Source: an uncultured Clostridia bacterium
GTDB taxonomy: Bacteria > Bacillota > Clostridia > RUG12999
Direction of reading: 5' to 3'
Assembly (NCBI GenBank): GCA_949739095.1
Contig: CATIYX010000155.1
Span: forward strand, 1 to 19,193
DNA length: 19,193 bases
Below are positions 1 through 6,689 of the stretch, in pieces; within the stretch, counting starts at the first letter, position 1; the number at the start of each line of letters is the position of its first letter. The translations under genes and the position numbers were made by a program. The notes below the pieces were generated by a model that was given only the letters and a program-made list of their open reading frames with translations, was not told the origin of the DNA and did no database searches.

Positions 1-1
1 A

Positions 2-394
2 CAGGATTTTTATCCCACACCCGGCACTGTATCCACCTGCATGTACCACACAGGCATTGACCCGCGCACCATGCAGCCGGTCTATGTTGCCAAAAGTCGT
101 CAGGAAAAAGCAATGCAGCGTGCTTTACTGCAATACCGCGACCCTAAAAATTATACGCTTGTCAAACAAGCCTTGCTGCAAGCAGGCAGGCAGAACCTTA
201 TCGGTACCGGGCGAAATGCCTTAATCGGTTCTGTATCATCCTCTCAGGCAGTAACAGCTTTTCATAGAAATCAAAACAATAGGAGGAATCAAGAAAATGG
301 AAGCACAAATCATCGACGGAAAAGCAGTCGCAACCCGCATCAAAGCGGAGCTCAAAGAAACCGTAACCAAACTGAAAAACGAAAAAAACATTGA
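2..394 (+). CDS. ygiQ: YgiQ-family radical SAM protein, C-terminal end only
   Basis: The reading frame is open from the left edge, so this is the 3' end of a larger gene, with about 130 codons visible. The visible start QDFYPTPGT followed by a CMYHTGIDP-like stretch, then 'KAMQRALLQYRDPKNY' and 'GRQNLIG', matches what I know of the C-terminal (DUF3362-type) part of UPF0313/YgiQ proteins. These are large iron-sulfur radical SAM enzymes of unknown reaction, and the radical SAM core lies outside the window. The last 40 or so residues are basic and rich in Asn, Arg, Gln and Lys, which is common for YgiQ tails. That tail is read in a different frame through the first 33 codons of folD, giving a 98-nt overlap, and no earlier in-frame stop exists. 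The ATG at 41 is internal and not a start. The family call is fairly sure; whether the full tail is functional is not. Confidence 0.82.
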   Translation, partial: QDFYPTPGTVSTCMYHTGIDPRTMQPVYVAKSRQEKAMQRALLQYRDPKNYTLVKQALLQAGRQNLIGTGRNALIGSVSSSQAVTAFHRNQNNRRNQENGSTNHRRKSSRNPHQSGAQRNRNQTEKRKKH

Positions 395-1154
395 ACCGGG
401 GCTCGCGGTCATTATTGTTGGGAATGACCCTGCCTCCCGCGTTTATGTCAATGGCAAAAAAAAGGCTTGCGGAGAAATCGGCATTTATTCCCGTGAGTAT
501 GCGCTACCAGCGGAAACAACACAACAAGAATTGCTGGAGTTGGTTCAGAATTTGAACCATGACCCGCAAATCAGCGGCATTCTGGTACAGCTTCCGCTGC
601 CGTCCCATCTGGATGAAACAGATGTGATTCATAACATTGACCCTGCCAAAGACGTTGACGCATTCCATCCGTTTAATGTGGGAAAAATCATGATTGGTGA
701 TTTCGATTTTCTCCCCTGCACGCCTGCCGGCGTGATGGAGCTTATCGCAGAAAGTGGCATTGACCCCGCTGGAAAAGAATGTGTCGTTGTTGGACGCAGT
801 AACATCGTCGGAAAACCCCAGGCCATGCTGTTGCTGCACAAAAACGGAACCGTGACCATTTGCCATTCTAAAACCAAAAATCTGAAGGAAGTCTGCCGCC
901 GTGCTGACATTCTCGTTGCCGCCGTCGGACGCGCTAATTTCATCACCGCTGATATGGTGAAACCCGGTGCGGTTGTGATTGACGTTGGCATGAACCGCCT
1001 GGACAACGGCAAACTTTGCGGCGATGTGGATTTTGAAGCTGTCAAACAAGTCGCACAAGCCATTACGCCTGTGCCTGGCGGTGTTGGTCCTATGACAATT
1101 ACCATGCTGATGCGCAACACCATCAAAGCAGCGGAACTACAACATCAGAAGTAA
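297..1154 (+). CDS. folD: Bifunctional methylenetetrahydrofolate dehydrogenase / methenyltetrahydrofolate cyclohydrolase
   Basis: FolD interconverts 5,10-methylene-, 5,10-methenyl- and 10-formyl-tetrahydrofolate in the cytoplasm, feeding purine, formyl-Met and acetogenic-type one-carbon metabolism. The protein has 285 residues, the normal family length. Visible signatures are the YVNGKKKACGEIGI segment with the catalytic Tyr50 and Lys54, the QLPLP motif (98-102), Asp120/Asp121 before the folate site, the nucleotide-binding GRSNIVGKP (166-174) and the C-terminal PGGVGPMT (260-267). The start is fixed by an AGGAGG about 10 nt upstream and by the normal N-terminus. It is co-oriented with the preceding ygiQ-type gene, whose reading frame overlaps it by 98 nt, so the two are probably co-transcribed and perhaps translationally linked. 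A terminator follows directly. Nothing is missing from the active site. Confidence 0.97.
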   Translation: MEAQIIDGKAVATRIKAELKETVTKLKNEKNIEPGLAVIIVGNDPASRVYVNGKKKACGEIGIYSREYALPAETTQQELLELVQNLNHDPQISGILVQLPLPSHLDETDVIHNIDPAKDVDAFHPFNVGKIMIGDFDFLPCTPAGVMELIAESGIDPAGKECVVVGRSNIVGKPQAMLLLHKNGTVTICHSKTKNLKEVCRRADILVAAVGRANFITADMVKPGAVVIDVGMNRLDNGKLCGDVDFEAVKQVAQAITPVPGGVGPMTITMLMRNTIKAAELQHQK

Positions 1155-1174
1155 AAAATTTTATAGAAACGAAA

Positions 1175-1220
1175 AGCCCTCTCTACAGCATAATACTGTA
1201 AAGGGGGCTGACTTTTTATT
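1175..1220 (+). terminator. Rho-independent terminator after folD
   Basis: Arms 1175-1188 and 1196-1209 form a 14-position stem (AGCCC paired with GGGCT at the base, TACAG with CTGTA at the top). It has one mismatch, one G-U pair and a 7-nt loop, and is followed by GACTTTTTATTT. It lies 20 nt after the folD stop and just inside the end of the convergent GNAT gene, so it may serve both strands. Confidence 0.8.
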
Positions 1221-1224
1221 TCAT

Positions 1225-1668
1225 CTAACAACCCTCATGATTCTTGCGGAACCAAAATGACGTTTTTCTATAGCCCAAGTGCTCATAAAACTCGTGAGCA
1301 CCTATTCGCTGGAAACCTGATGCAAGTCCAATATATGAAGCGTTGCGCTCACCTGCCAGTTTTTCAACACGTTCCATAAGCATTTTGCCAATACCACGGT
1401 GCTGAAACTCGGGCAAAACGGCAAGTCCGTTCATTTTAATGTATCCATTTGGATAGGGAATTGCTAAAGTTTCAGCTGTTGTAACAAAACCGACAACAGC
1501 GCCGTTCACGTCAGCGACAAATGTACAGTAGCGACTGTCGCTTTTCATCTTTTTATATGTTGTGATGACGTTTTCATCAGTTGCCGACAAAAAGCCGAGC
1601 ACATCGCGCCAGATTGCCGCTACGGATACATAATCTTTTCTTTCAATTTCTCTTATCATAATATTCAT
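1225..1668 (-). CDS. GNAT-family N-acetyltransferase
   Basis: This 147-residue protein spans the whole GNAT fold. The N-terminal strand (IREIERKDY) leads to the acetyl-CoA pyrophosphate-binding motif A around residues 83-98 (NGLAVLPEF then QHRGIGKMLM, the R/QxxGxG/A signature). The C-terminal FYEHLGYRKTSFWF is typical of the family's end. It should transfer an acetyl group from acetyl-CoA to an amine, but the substrate cannot be told from sequence. A GGAGG occurs at 1690-1694, but 21 nt separate it from the ATG at 1668 and no closer in-frame start exists. An ATG three codons further in (1659) is an alternative. Initiation therefore looks weak or structure-dependent. The gene lies 129 nt downstream of the helicase-loader gene on the same strand, with no convincing promoter of its own. 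Confidence 0.88.
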   Translation of the reverse strand: MNIMIREIERKDYVSVAAIWRDVLGFLSATDENVITTYKKMKSDSRYCTFVADVNGAVVGFVTTAETLAIPYPNGYIKMNGLAVLPEFQHRGIGKMLMERVEKLAGERNASYIGLASGFQRIGAHEFYEHLGYRKTSFWFRKNHEGC

Positions 1669-1749
1669 ATCTATTATGATCTCACTTTGCCTCCAATGTA
1701 TAATTTATAAGTTCGTTTTCCATAAGTAAGGAGGGTCGAACCCCATGTA

Positions 1750-1787
1750 CCGTGCGCGATTTGACGCTCCTTTGCTTAGTTGCACGG
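1750..1787. repeat. Inverted repeat in the gap between the helicase-loader and GNAT genes
   Basis: CCGTGC at 1750-1755 and GCACGG at 1782-1787 form 6-bp arms around a 26-nt loop. They sit in a patch (about 1725-1790) that is visibly richer in G and C than its flanks. On the - strand it follows the helicase-loader stop codon, but there is no T-run to make it a standard terminator. A small nearby hairpin (GGGT-TCG-ACCC, about 1735-1745) resembles a tRNA T-loop in sequence only. Function is unknown; it could be chance. Confidence 0.25.
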
Positions 1788-1797
1788 GAGTATTCAT

Positions 1798-2784
1798 TTA
1801 TTTCATCAAACGGATGTCGCGGTTGCCAATGAAACGCAAAATCTCAAATTCTGCAATACGGGAGGCAATACGCTGCGAATAAATATCCTGCAATTCTTTG
1901 AGAGATAGATTGGAATTTAACACCAACTTTTTTCCGTTTACTAATCGGCTGTTGAGCAATTCAAAGAACACTGCAACCGTGTACTGTGTAATCACTTCCG
2001 TTCCAACATCATCAATAATTAACAAATCGCACTGATATAAATTGTCCACTTCTGCCTTGATTGGCGCGTCATACGAAGAAAATTTACTATCCGCAATCAT
2101 GGAAAAAAGCGCGCCCGCCGTCTGATATTGCACGGTATACCCTTTGTCCATCACCGCTTTTGCAATGCAGCTGGAAAGAAATGTTTTACCTTGCCCTGTC
2201 GGTCCAAATAAAAACAAATTCCGCTGTGGTTCCGCCGGAAACTGCGCCGCGAACCGCTGACAGCACGAAGCAATATATTCCATCTGTGCACGCGGTGATA
2301 CACCTTCCTGACCATCCTCCGACTTGTCACTATAATATGCTAAATCAAAATTTTCAAAAGTTTGCTGTTGCAGCATATGCGCCATATTAGACTGCTCATA
2401 TGCTTTTTCCTGCATCCGTTTTTGAAAACAGTGACAAAACGCAAAATCCTGTTCCCCTTTATCCTCACAATCAGGACAATCCCAAACATTGATCATATAA
2501 TCCTCAGCGAATCCATTGGCATGTAGCAATGTCCTTTTTTCATCTGCCAGCTTCGCATTTTGTTTTGCTGTTTTTTCTGCGTCTTCCGCCACAGCTTGTC
2601 GATTCCGGATTGCCATTTGCGTCAAGCGCATACCATTTTGTTCAATTTCCAGTTCAATCTCGCGGATTCTGGGACATTTTTGATATACTTCTTCCCGCCT
2701 TCTATCCAATTCATTGAGATGATTCAGCCGCTTGGCGTCAAATTCCCGTTTCACCTTACGATATAGTTCTTTATGATAGTTCAT
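1798..2784 (-). CDS. DnaC/DnaI-like AAA+ helicase loader (ATP-binding protein)
   Basis: This protein likely loads the replicative DnaB-type helicase at the origin, together with the DnaD protein encoded just upstream. The 328 residues contain a long charged, probably coiled-coil N-terminus (about 1-90). A cysteine cluster follows (CPDC at 103-106 and CHC at 117-119), which looks like a zinc-binding site as in DnaI-type loaders. The AAA+ domain has Walker A GPTGQGKT (194-201), Walker B LLIIDD (254-259), a sensor-1 asparagine in VLNSN (about 290) and arginines in SQRIASR (305, 309). I chose the ATG at 2784 over the longer frame beginning at 2823. The inner ATG has a GAGGG ribosome site about 8 nt upstream and lies 4 nt after the dnaD stop, whereas the longer form would overlap dnaD. 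The alternative family name is IstB/DnaC-like, but no transposase is nearby. Confidence 0.92.
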   Translation of the reverse strand: MNYHKELYRKVKREFDAKRLNHLNELDRRREEVYQKCPRIREIELEIEQNGMRLTQMAIRNRQAVAEDAEKTAKQNAKLADEKRTLLHANGFAEDYMINVWDCPDCEDKGEQDFAFCHCFQKRMQEKAYEQSNMAHMLQQQTFENFDLAYYSDKSEDGQEGVSPRAQMEYIASCCQRFAAQFPAEPQRNLFLFGPTGQGKTFLSSCIAKAVMDKGYTVQYQTAGALFSMIADSKFSSYDAPIKAEVDNLYQCDLLIIDDVGTEVITQYTVAVFFELLNSRLVNGKKLVLNSNLSLKELQDIYSQRIASRIAEFEILRFIGNRDIRLMK

Positions 2785-2788
2785 TACG

Positions 2789-3805
2789 TCATCCCTCTGC
2801 ATTATTTTTCCGCACCAAAGCACGTCGTTCTATATCAGAAAAATCCAGTTTATCCTGTTTAAAATTCGTAAATTTTGTGCCTTTATTTTGTGTTTTGCTG
2901 CTGCCCTTCTCACTCTTTTTTTGCTGATGGGCATCCCCTTCTTCTTTTGCATCCTGCAAGGTTTTAATTCCTTTTTGATGCCATTTCTCTAAAATGCCTG
3001 TGATATATGGAATGGAAAGCTTTCCGGTATTAAGCGCACATTTTTCACAGGCAAGTTGAATCACTTCTGCCGGCATTTGGAACTCATACAGCCATTTTTT
3101 GATATGTATTAATTCCGGCTCCTGCAATTGACGGTCATAGATCCCCATGATCTTTTTGACTCGATTGATTTTCACATTGTTTTCCTGCATTTGTTTGAGG
3201 TTTTGTTCCGCCTTTTCGTAAGTATTAATATCCTGGTCTGCCCAGTTCAGCGCCACTTTTTCAATATAGCGCATATTCTTTTTCCCAATTGATACACAGT
3301 AACTAACCAGCAAAATCACCACGTCAATGGGCAGTCCTAACCAATCATAAAACCCAAATAGAGTTTCCGCCTCTACCGTGCTAAGTGGTTTCTCCAACAT
3401 TTTGGACACCTGCGTAAACATATGCTGCAAATTCGCATCCTCTTCCGCGCGGTTGCAAATTTCATCTGAAGTATAGGTCGGTTTTGTTTCTGTCCGCACA
3501 GGGGCTCCGGTGCGCGGACTCGATAAATCTAAAAATTCCACTTCATATCCGCCGCTATCATTTTGTTTTAAACGGATAATTCCCTGCTGCGCCCAATATT
3601 TCCACGCTTCTATCACCTCTGATTCCAGCAGTCCCAGCTCCTGTGCAATTTCTTTGTTTCCCTTTGGTTTGCTGGTATAACACTGCCGCAATCCCATCAA
3701 ATAAATCTTCACAAAGGCGGGTCTGGCAGATGGCATATAACGGTCAACAAACACTGTAGATAATTCAATATTTGTATGGCTGTCTTCTTTTACAATATGA
3801 TACAT
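2789..3805 (-). CDS. DnaD-domain replication initiation protein
   Basis: Clostridial proteins of this type combine the roles of Bacillus DnaD and DnaB in primosome assembly at oriC. The 338 residues show an N-terminal winged-helix region (about 15-95, with 'NKEIAQELGLLESEVIEAW' as its helix-turn-helix). Two DnaB_2/DnaD C-terminal-type domains follow, about 128-195 and 215-285. Both carry the family's YxxxIxxxW signature: Y180-I-E-K-V-A-L-N-W188 and Y267-I-T-G-I-L-E-K-W275. A basic Lys/Gln-rich linker (about 286-315) and a short acidic/basic tail close the protein. The ATG at 3805 has AAGGGAG 9 nt upstream; a TTG at 3835 could extend it by 10 residues but lacks a good site. It is transcribed from the extended -10 promoter at 3864-3872 and couples to the helicase-loader gene 4 nt downstream. 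Confidence 0.92.
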   Translation of the reverse strand: MYHIVKEDSHTNIELSTVFVDRYMPSARPAFVKIYLMGLRQCYTSKPKGNKEIAQELGLLESEVIEAWKYWAQQGIIRLKQNDSGGYEVEFLDLSSPRTGAPVRTETKPTYTSDEICNRAEEDANLQHMFTQVSKMLEKPLSTVEAETLFGFYDWLGLPIDVVILLVSYCVSIGKKNMRYIEKVALNWADQDINTYEKAEQNLKQMQENNVKINRVKKIMGIYDRQLQEPELIHIKKWLYEFQMPAEVIQLACEKCALNTGKLSIPYITGILEKWHQKGIKTLQDAKEEGDAHQQKKSEKGSSKTQNKGTKFTNFKQDKLDFSDIERRALVRKNNAEG

Positions 3806-3863
3806 TCTGCCATCTCCCTTCTTATTTTTGTTCAATAATCATTCTTTGTTCTGTTGTGCTTCT

Positions 3864-3872
3864 ATTATAACA
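3864..3872 (-). promoter_or_regulatory. Extended -10 promoter of the dnaD - helicase-loader unit
   Basis: Read on the - strand the sequence is TGTTATAAT, a perfect -10 hexamer with the TGn extension, about 60 nt before the dnaD ATG. No good -35 is present at 17 nt, which is typical of extended -10 promoters. It lies just downstream of the hairpin that ends the preceding transcription unit. Confidence 0.75.
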
Positions 3873-3905
3873 CAAATTTCGCCATTCGCCTAGAGGAAAA
3901 ACAGA

Positions 3906-3942
3906 AAAAAATATGGCTGTTTTTTCCCCAGCCATATTTTTT
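3906..3942. terminator. Strong, probably bidirectional terminator hairpin
   Basis: A perfect 14-bp stem (arms 3906-3919 and 3929-3942, core ATATGGCTG/CAGCCATAT) has a 9-nt loop. It is flanked by an A-run on one side and a T-run on the other, so it reads as a terminator on either strand. It follows the nudix stop (3984) on the - strand and insulates the dnaD promoter from parE-parC-nudix read-through. Confidence 0.88.
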
Positions 3943-3983
3943 CATTTTACCGTTAAAATTCACATAATACCTTTTTATAAAAT

Positions 3984-4424
3984 TTACACTTCGCCTCTTC
4001 TCTTTGCTTCTTTGATTAATTTTGGCATTATCTCTGGATATGTCCAAGAATCGACCAAATTATCATCTGTTATTAGAATGCTTTCTATTTCGCTATGTAG
4101 TTCTTTTTCAAAGGAACTAATTTCAGCATAAAATAACATTCCAAAATTTTCATCCTCATTTGTTTTATTGATTTTTGTTTTTCCCTTGACAGAATAGATA
4201 CAAACTGGTTTGATCGTAAAATCAATCGCGCCTGTTTCTTCTTTTAATTCTCTTTTTGCTGTTTCGAGAATAGTCTCTCCCTTTTCTCTATGACCACCTG
4301 GTATTTCGTATGTATCTCTTTCCCTATGTTTACAAAATATCCATTGCCCATTTGTCTTTGCGATAATAACTGCAAAGTCCAACAATTCATCATCTACAGA
4401 TTCATAAAAGTTTACTTCAATCAT
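3984..4424 (-). CDS. NUDIX hydrolase
   Basis: NUDIX enzymes hydrolyse nucleoside diphosphates linked to another group, for example oxidised dNTPs or sugar nucleotides. In this 146-residue protein the full Nudix box GX5EX7REUXEEXGU is present from Gly44 to Ala66 (Glu50, Arg58-Glu59-Leu60, Glu62-Glu63, Gly65), with the preceding YEIPGGH strand. The divalent-metal-binding glutamates are intact. The substrate is not evident; an 8-oxo-dGTPase-type or house-cleaning role is only a family-based guess. The ATG is preceded by AAGGAT about 9 nt upstream. The gene begins 19 nt after the parC-type stop with no terminator between, so it probably shares that transcript, and it ends at a strong hairpin. Confidence 0.92.
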   Translation of the reverse strand: MIEVNFYESVDDELLDFAVIIAKTNGQWIFCKHRERDTYEIPGGHREKGETILETAKRELKEETGAIDFTIKPVCIYSVKGKTKINKTNEDENFGMLFYAEISSFEKELHSEIESILITDDNLVDSWTYPEIMPKLIKEAKRRGEV

Positions 4425-4443
4425 TTATACCATATCCTTATCA

Positions 4444-6672
4444 TTATCCTTCAAACAAATTCAACTGTTTCACTGTTTCATCATCGCCTTTCAGCCGTTG
4501 ACCTGCATTTGGAATTTTCGTCACGCGATATGCCATAGGGTCTTCCAAACCACTTTGCTCTGCGGGGTAGCAATTTTGCAAAAATTTATCGCGTTTTGAT
4601 AAGTATACCTGTACACCTTGCGTATCTCGTTTGGATTTCAGGCTAATGAGTTCACTGGAACAAGTCAACGCTCGTCCGCCCTGGCTCGTCATGGTTATCA
4701 TACCATCTTCTTTCAAGAAGAAAATACCTGCAAGTGGTGATTTTGTATGATATGCTGCCGTCAGTTTCTTGCGGTTTGTCTTGGTCTCATAGCCTTTCAT
4801 GGATACCTTCGCAATTTTTCCGTTTTCAAATGCAAATATCATCATGCCGCTATAGTCCACTGTGGTTGTGGCATAAACAATCTTTTCTTCTTCATCCATA
4901 CTAAGCAGGTTGGGCAAATATTCGCCCAGCACGCTCGCTTTGCAGTCCGCCAATTCGTAGAGATGTGCTTTATATACCTGTCCTTTGTCACTGAAAAAGA
5001 GAATGTCTTCTTTGTTGCTCGCTTCCTGCTCCACAATCATGACGTCGTCCGGTTTCAGCTTCTGCTCTGCATACGCGCGCAGCGATGCAAGCGATATTTT
5101 TTTGAAGTAGTTGTCGCGCGTTAAGAAAATTTTACAGTTATAGTCCTCAATAAATTTTTCTTCCTCTGGTTCTGCAACACTTTCTTTGTCTATTAGCGTT
5201 GTTTTTCTATCTTCCCCATATTTTTTGGCAATCTCCTTCAGCTGTGAAATAATAAGTTTGCGCACTTCCATATCGCTTTCCAGAATCGCCGTCATTTTTT
5301 GGATATCCTCTTGCAGTACATCAACATCATGAACGCGTTTAAGGATATATTCTTCATTGATGTTACGCAGTTTGATTTCTGCCACAAATTCTGCCTGTTT
5401 TTCATCAATATCAAAGCCATTCATCAAATTGGGAACTACCTCGCTGTCCAGCTTCGTTTCCCGGATAATGGCAATTGCTTTATCAATATCTAACAGAATT
5501 TTTTTTAGCCCCAACAGCAAATGCAGCCTCGCTTTTTTCTCCGCAATGTCATGTGCTAATCCATTTTTGATACACTGCATGCGGAAAATAGACCACTGCT
5601 TCAAAATTTCCGCTACACCCATCACGCGCGGCTGACCGTCAATTAAAATGTTGAAATTACAGCCATAACTGTCTTCCAGCGGCGTCATTTTGAATAATTT
5701 CGTCATGAGCGCTTCCGGATTACAGTTCCTCTTGATATCAATCGTAATTTTGAGTCCCTTCAAGTCTGTTTCATCACGAACATCCGAAATTTCTCTCAAT
5801 TTTCCGCCTTTGACTCCATCGACAATTTTGTCAATGATGGACTCTGAGTTTGTCGTATAGGGAATTTCATATATCTCAATGCAGGAATTTTGTTTATCCA
5901 CTCGGTACTTCGCACGTACTTTAAAACTACCGCGCCCTTGCTTCATGATTTCAACCATTTGTTCCCTATCATAAACAATGTTGCCGCCTGTTGAAAAATC
6001 CGGTGCAATGATATGGTCATAAATTTCTTCATCTTTTCCTTTTAGATGAGCAATTGCCCCTTCGCACACCTCTCGCAGATTAAAGCTGCAAATGTTGCTT
6101 GCCATACCAACGGCAATCCCCTGGTTTGGATTCACCAACACATTTGGAAATGTCACCGGCAGCAGTGTTGGCTCTTTCATAGTTCCATCATAGTTGTCCA
6201 CAAATAAAACGGTTTCTTTATCGATTTCTCCAAAAATCTCTTTACAAATCGACTCCAGCTTCACCTCTGTATAACGGGATGCTGCATATGCCATATCACG
6301 AGAATACTGTTTCCCGAAGTTTCCCTTGGAATCCACAAACGGATGTAGCAATGCCTGGTTCCCTCGCGTCAATCGAACCATAGTTTCATAAATTGCCCCG
6401 TCACCATGCGGGTTCAGTTTCATAGTTTGCCCAACCACATTTGCCGATTTTGTTCTTGCGCCATTTAGCAGTCCCATTTTATACATGGTATACAACAGCT
6501 TCCTGTGAGAAGGCTTAAATCCGTCTATTTCAGGAATTGCCCGGGAAACAATCACGCTCATTGCATAGGGCATATAATTTGTTTCCAACGTCTCGTTGAT
6601 ACGCTGCTGCGAAATATTTTCTATGACATTCTCCGGCGCCTTATGTGTACTTTCCTCTTTCTTTTTCCTCAT
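4444..6672 (-). CDS. parC: Type IIA DNA topoisomerase subunit A (topoisomerase IV ParC-like, divergent clostridial branch)
   Basis: With the ParE-like partner upstream it should cut and rejoin both DNA strands for ATP-driven strand passage, most likely decatenation. The 742 residues begin with the breakage-reunion domain. Recognisable parts are SRAIPEIDGFKPSHRKLLY (43-61), the NPHGDGAIYET segment (87-97) and the Arg133-Tyr134 pair whose tyrosine forms the covalent DNA link. A coiled-coil arm lies around 360-480 and a C-terminal beta-pinwheel-like region around 510-720. I see no QRRGGKG-type GyrA box, which argues for topoisomerase IV rather than gyrase, as does the short length. At the position of GyrA Ser83 there is Gly92, with acidic Glu96 at the Asp87 position. 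The ATG has GGGGG 6 nt upstream. It starts 17 nt after the parE stop. The symbol is by role; it could be an accessory gyrase-like enzyme. Confidence 0.9.
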   Translation of the reverse strand: MRKKKEESTHKAPENVIENISQQRINETLETNYMPYAMSVIVSRAIPEIDGFKPSHRKLLYTMYKMGLLNGARTKSANVVGQTMKLNPHGDGAIYETMVRLTRGNQALLHPFVDSKGNFGKQYSRDMAYAASRYTEVKLESICKEIFGEIDKETVLFVDNYDGTMKEPTLLPVTFPNVLVNPNQGIAVGMASNICSFNLREVCEGAIAHLKGKDEEIYDHIIAPDFSTGGNIVYDREQMVEIMKQGRGSFKVRAKYRVDKQNSCIEIYEIPYTTNSESIIDKIVDGVKGGKLREISDVRDETDLKGLKITIDIKRNCNPEALMTKLFKMTPLEDSYGCNFNILIDGQPRVMGVAEILKQWSIFRMQCIKNGLAHDIAEKKARLHLLLGLKKILLDIDKAIAIIRETKLDSEVVPNLMNGFDIDEKQAEFVAEIKLRNINEEYILKRVHDVDVLQEDIQKMTAILESDMEVRKLIISQLKEIAKKYGEDRKTTLIDKESVAEPEEEKFIEDYNCKIFLTRDNYFKKISLASLRAYAEQKLKPDDVMIVEQEASNKEDILFFSDKGQVYKAHLYELADCKASVLGEYLPNLLSMDEEEKIVYATTTVDYSGMMIFAFENGKIAKVSMKGYETKTNRKKLTAAYHTKSPLAGIFFLKEDGMITMTSQGGRALTCSSELISLKSKRDTQGVQVYLSKRDKFLQNCYPAEQSGLEDPMAYRVTKIPNAGQRLKGDDETVKQLNLFEG

Positions 6673-6689
6673 AATTGCCCCCTATTCTA

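Noticed and set aside
504..1126. Two open frames on the - strand antisense to folD
   Set aside because: They lie wholly inside a clear folD gene, have no ribosome site or recognisable domain, and mirror its codon pattern.
1730..1750. tRNA T-arm-like sequence GGTTCGACCC (- strand)
   Set aside because: The stem does not pair over 5 bp in the right register, and no acceptor, D- or anticodon arm is found around it.
1798..2784. IstB-type transposon helper instead of a helicase loader
   Set aside because: There is no IstA-like transposase or terminal repeat, and it is coupled to dnaD; the Cys cluster fits DnaI-type loaders.
2785..2823. 13-residue longer start for the helicase-loader protein
   Set aside because: It would overlap dnaD by 35 nt without a good ribosome site; the ATG at 2784 has GAGGG and sits 4 nt past the dnaD stop.
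3806..3835. TTG start extending the DnaD protein by 10 residues
   Set aside because: The ATG at 3805 has a well-spaced AAGGGAG; the TTG has none.
6385..6409. Calling the ParC Gly92 a resistance mutation
   Set aside because: The whole protein is divergent, so Gly may be ancestral in this branch; sequence alone does not show acquired resistance.
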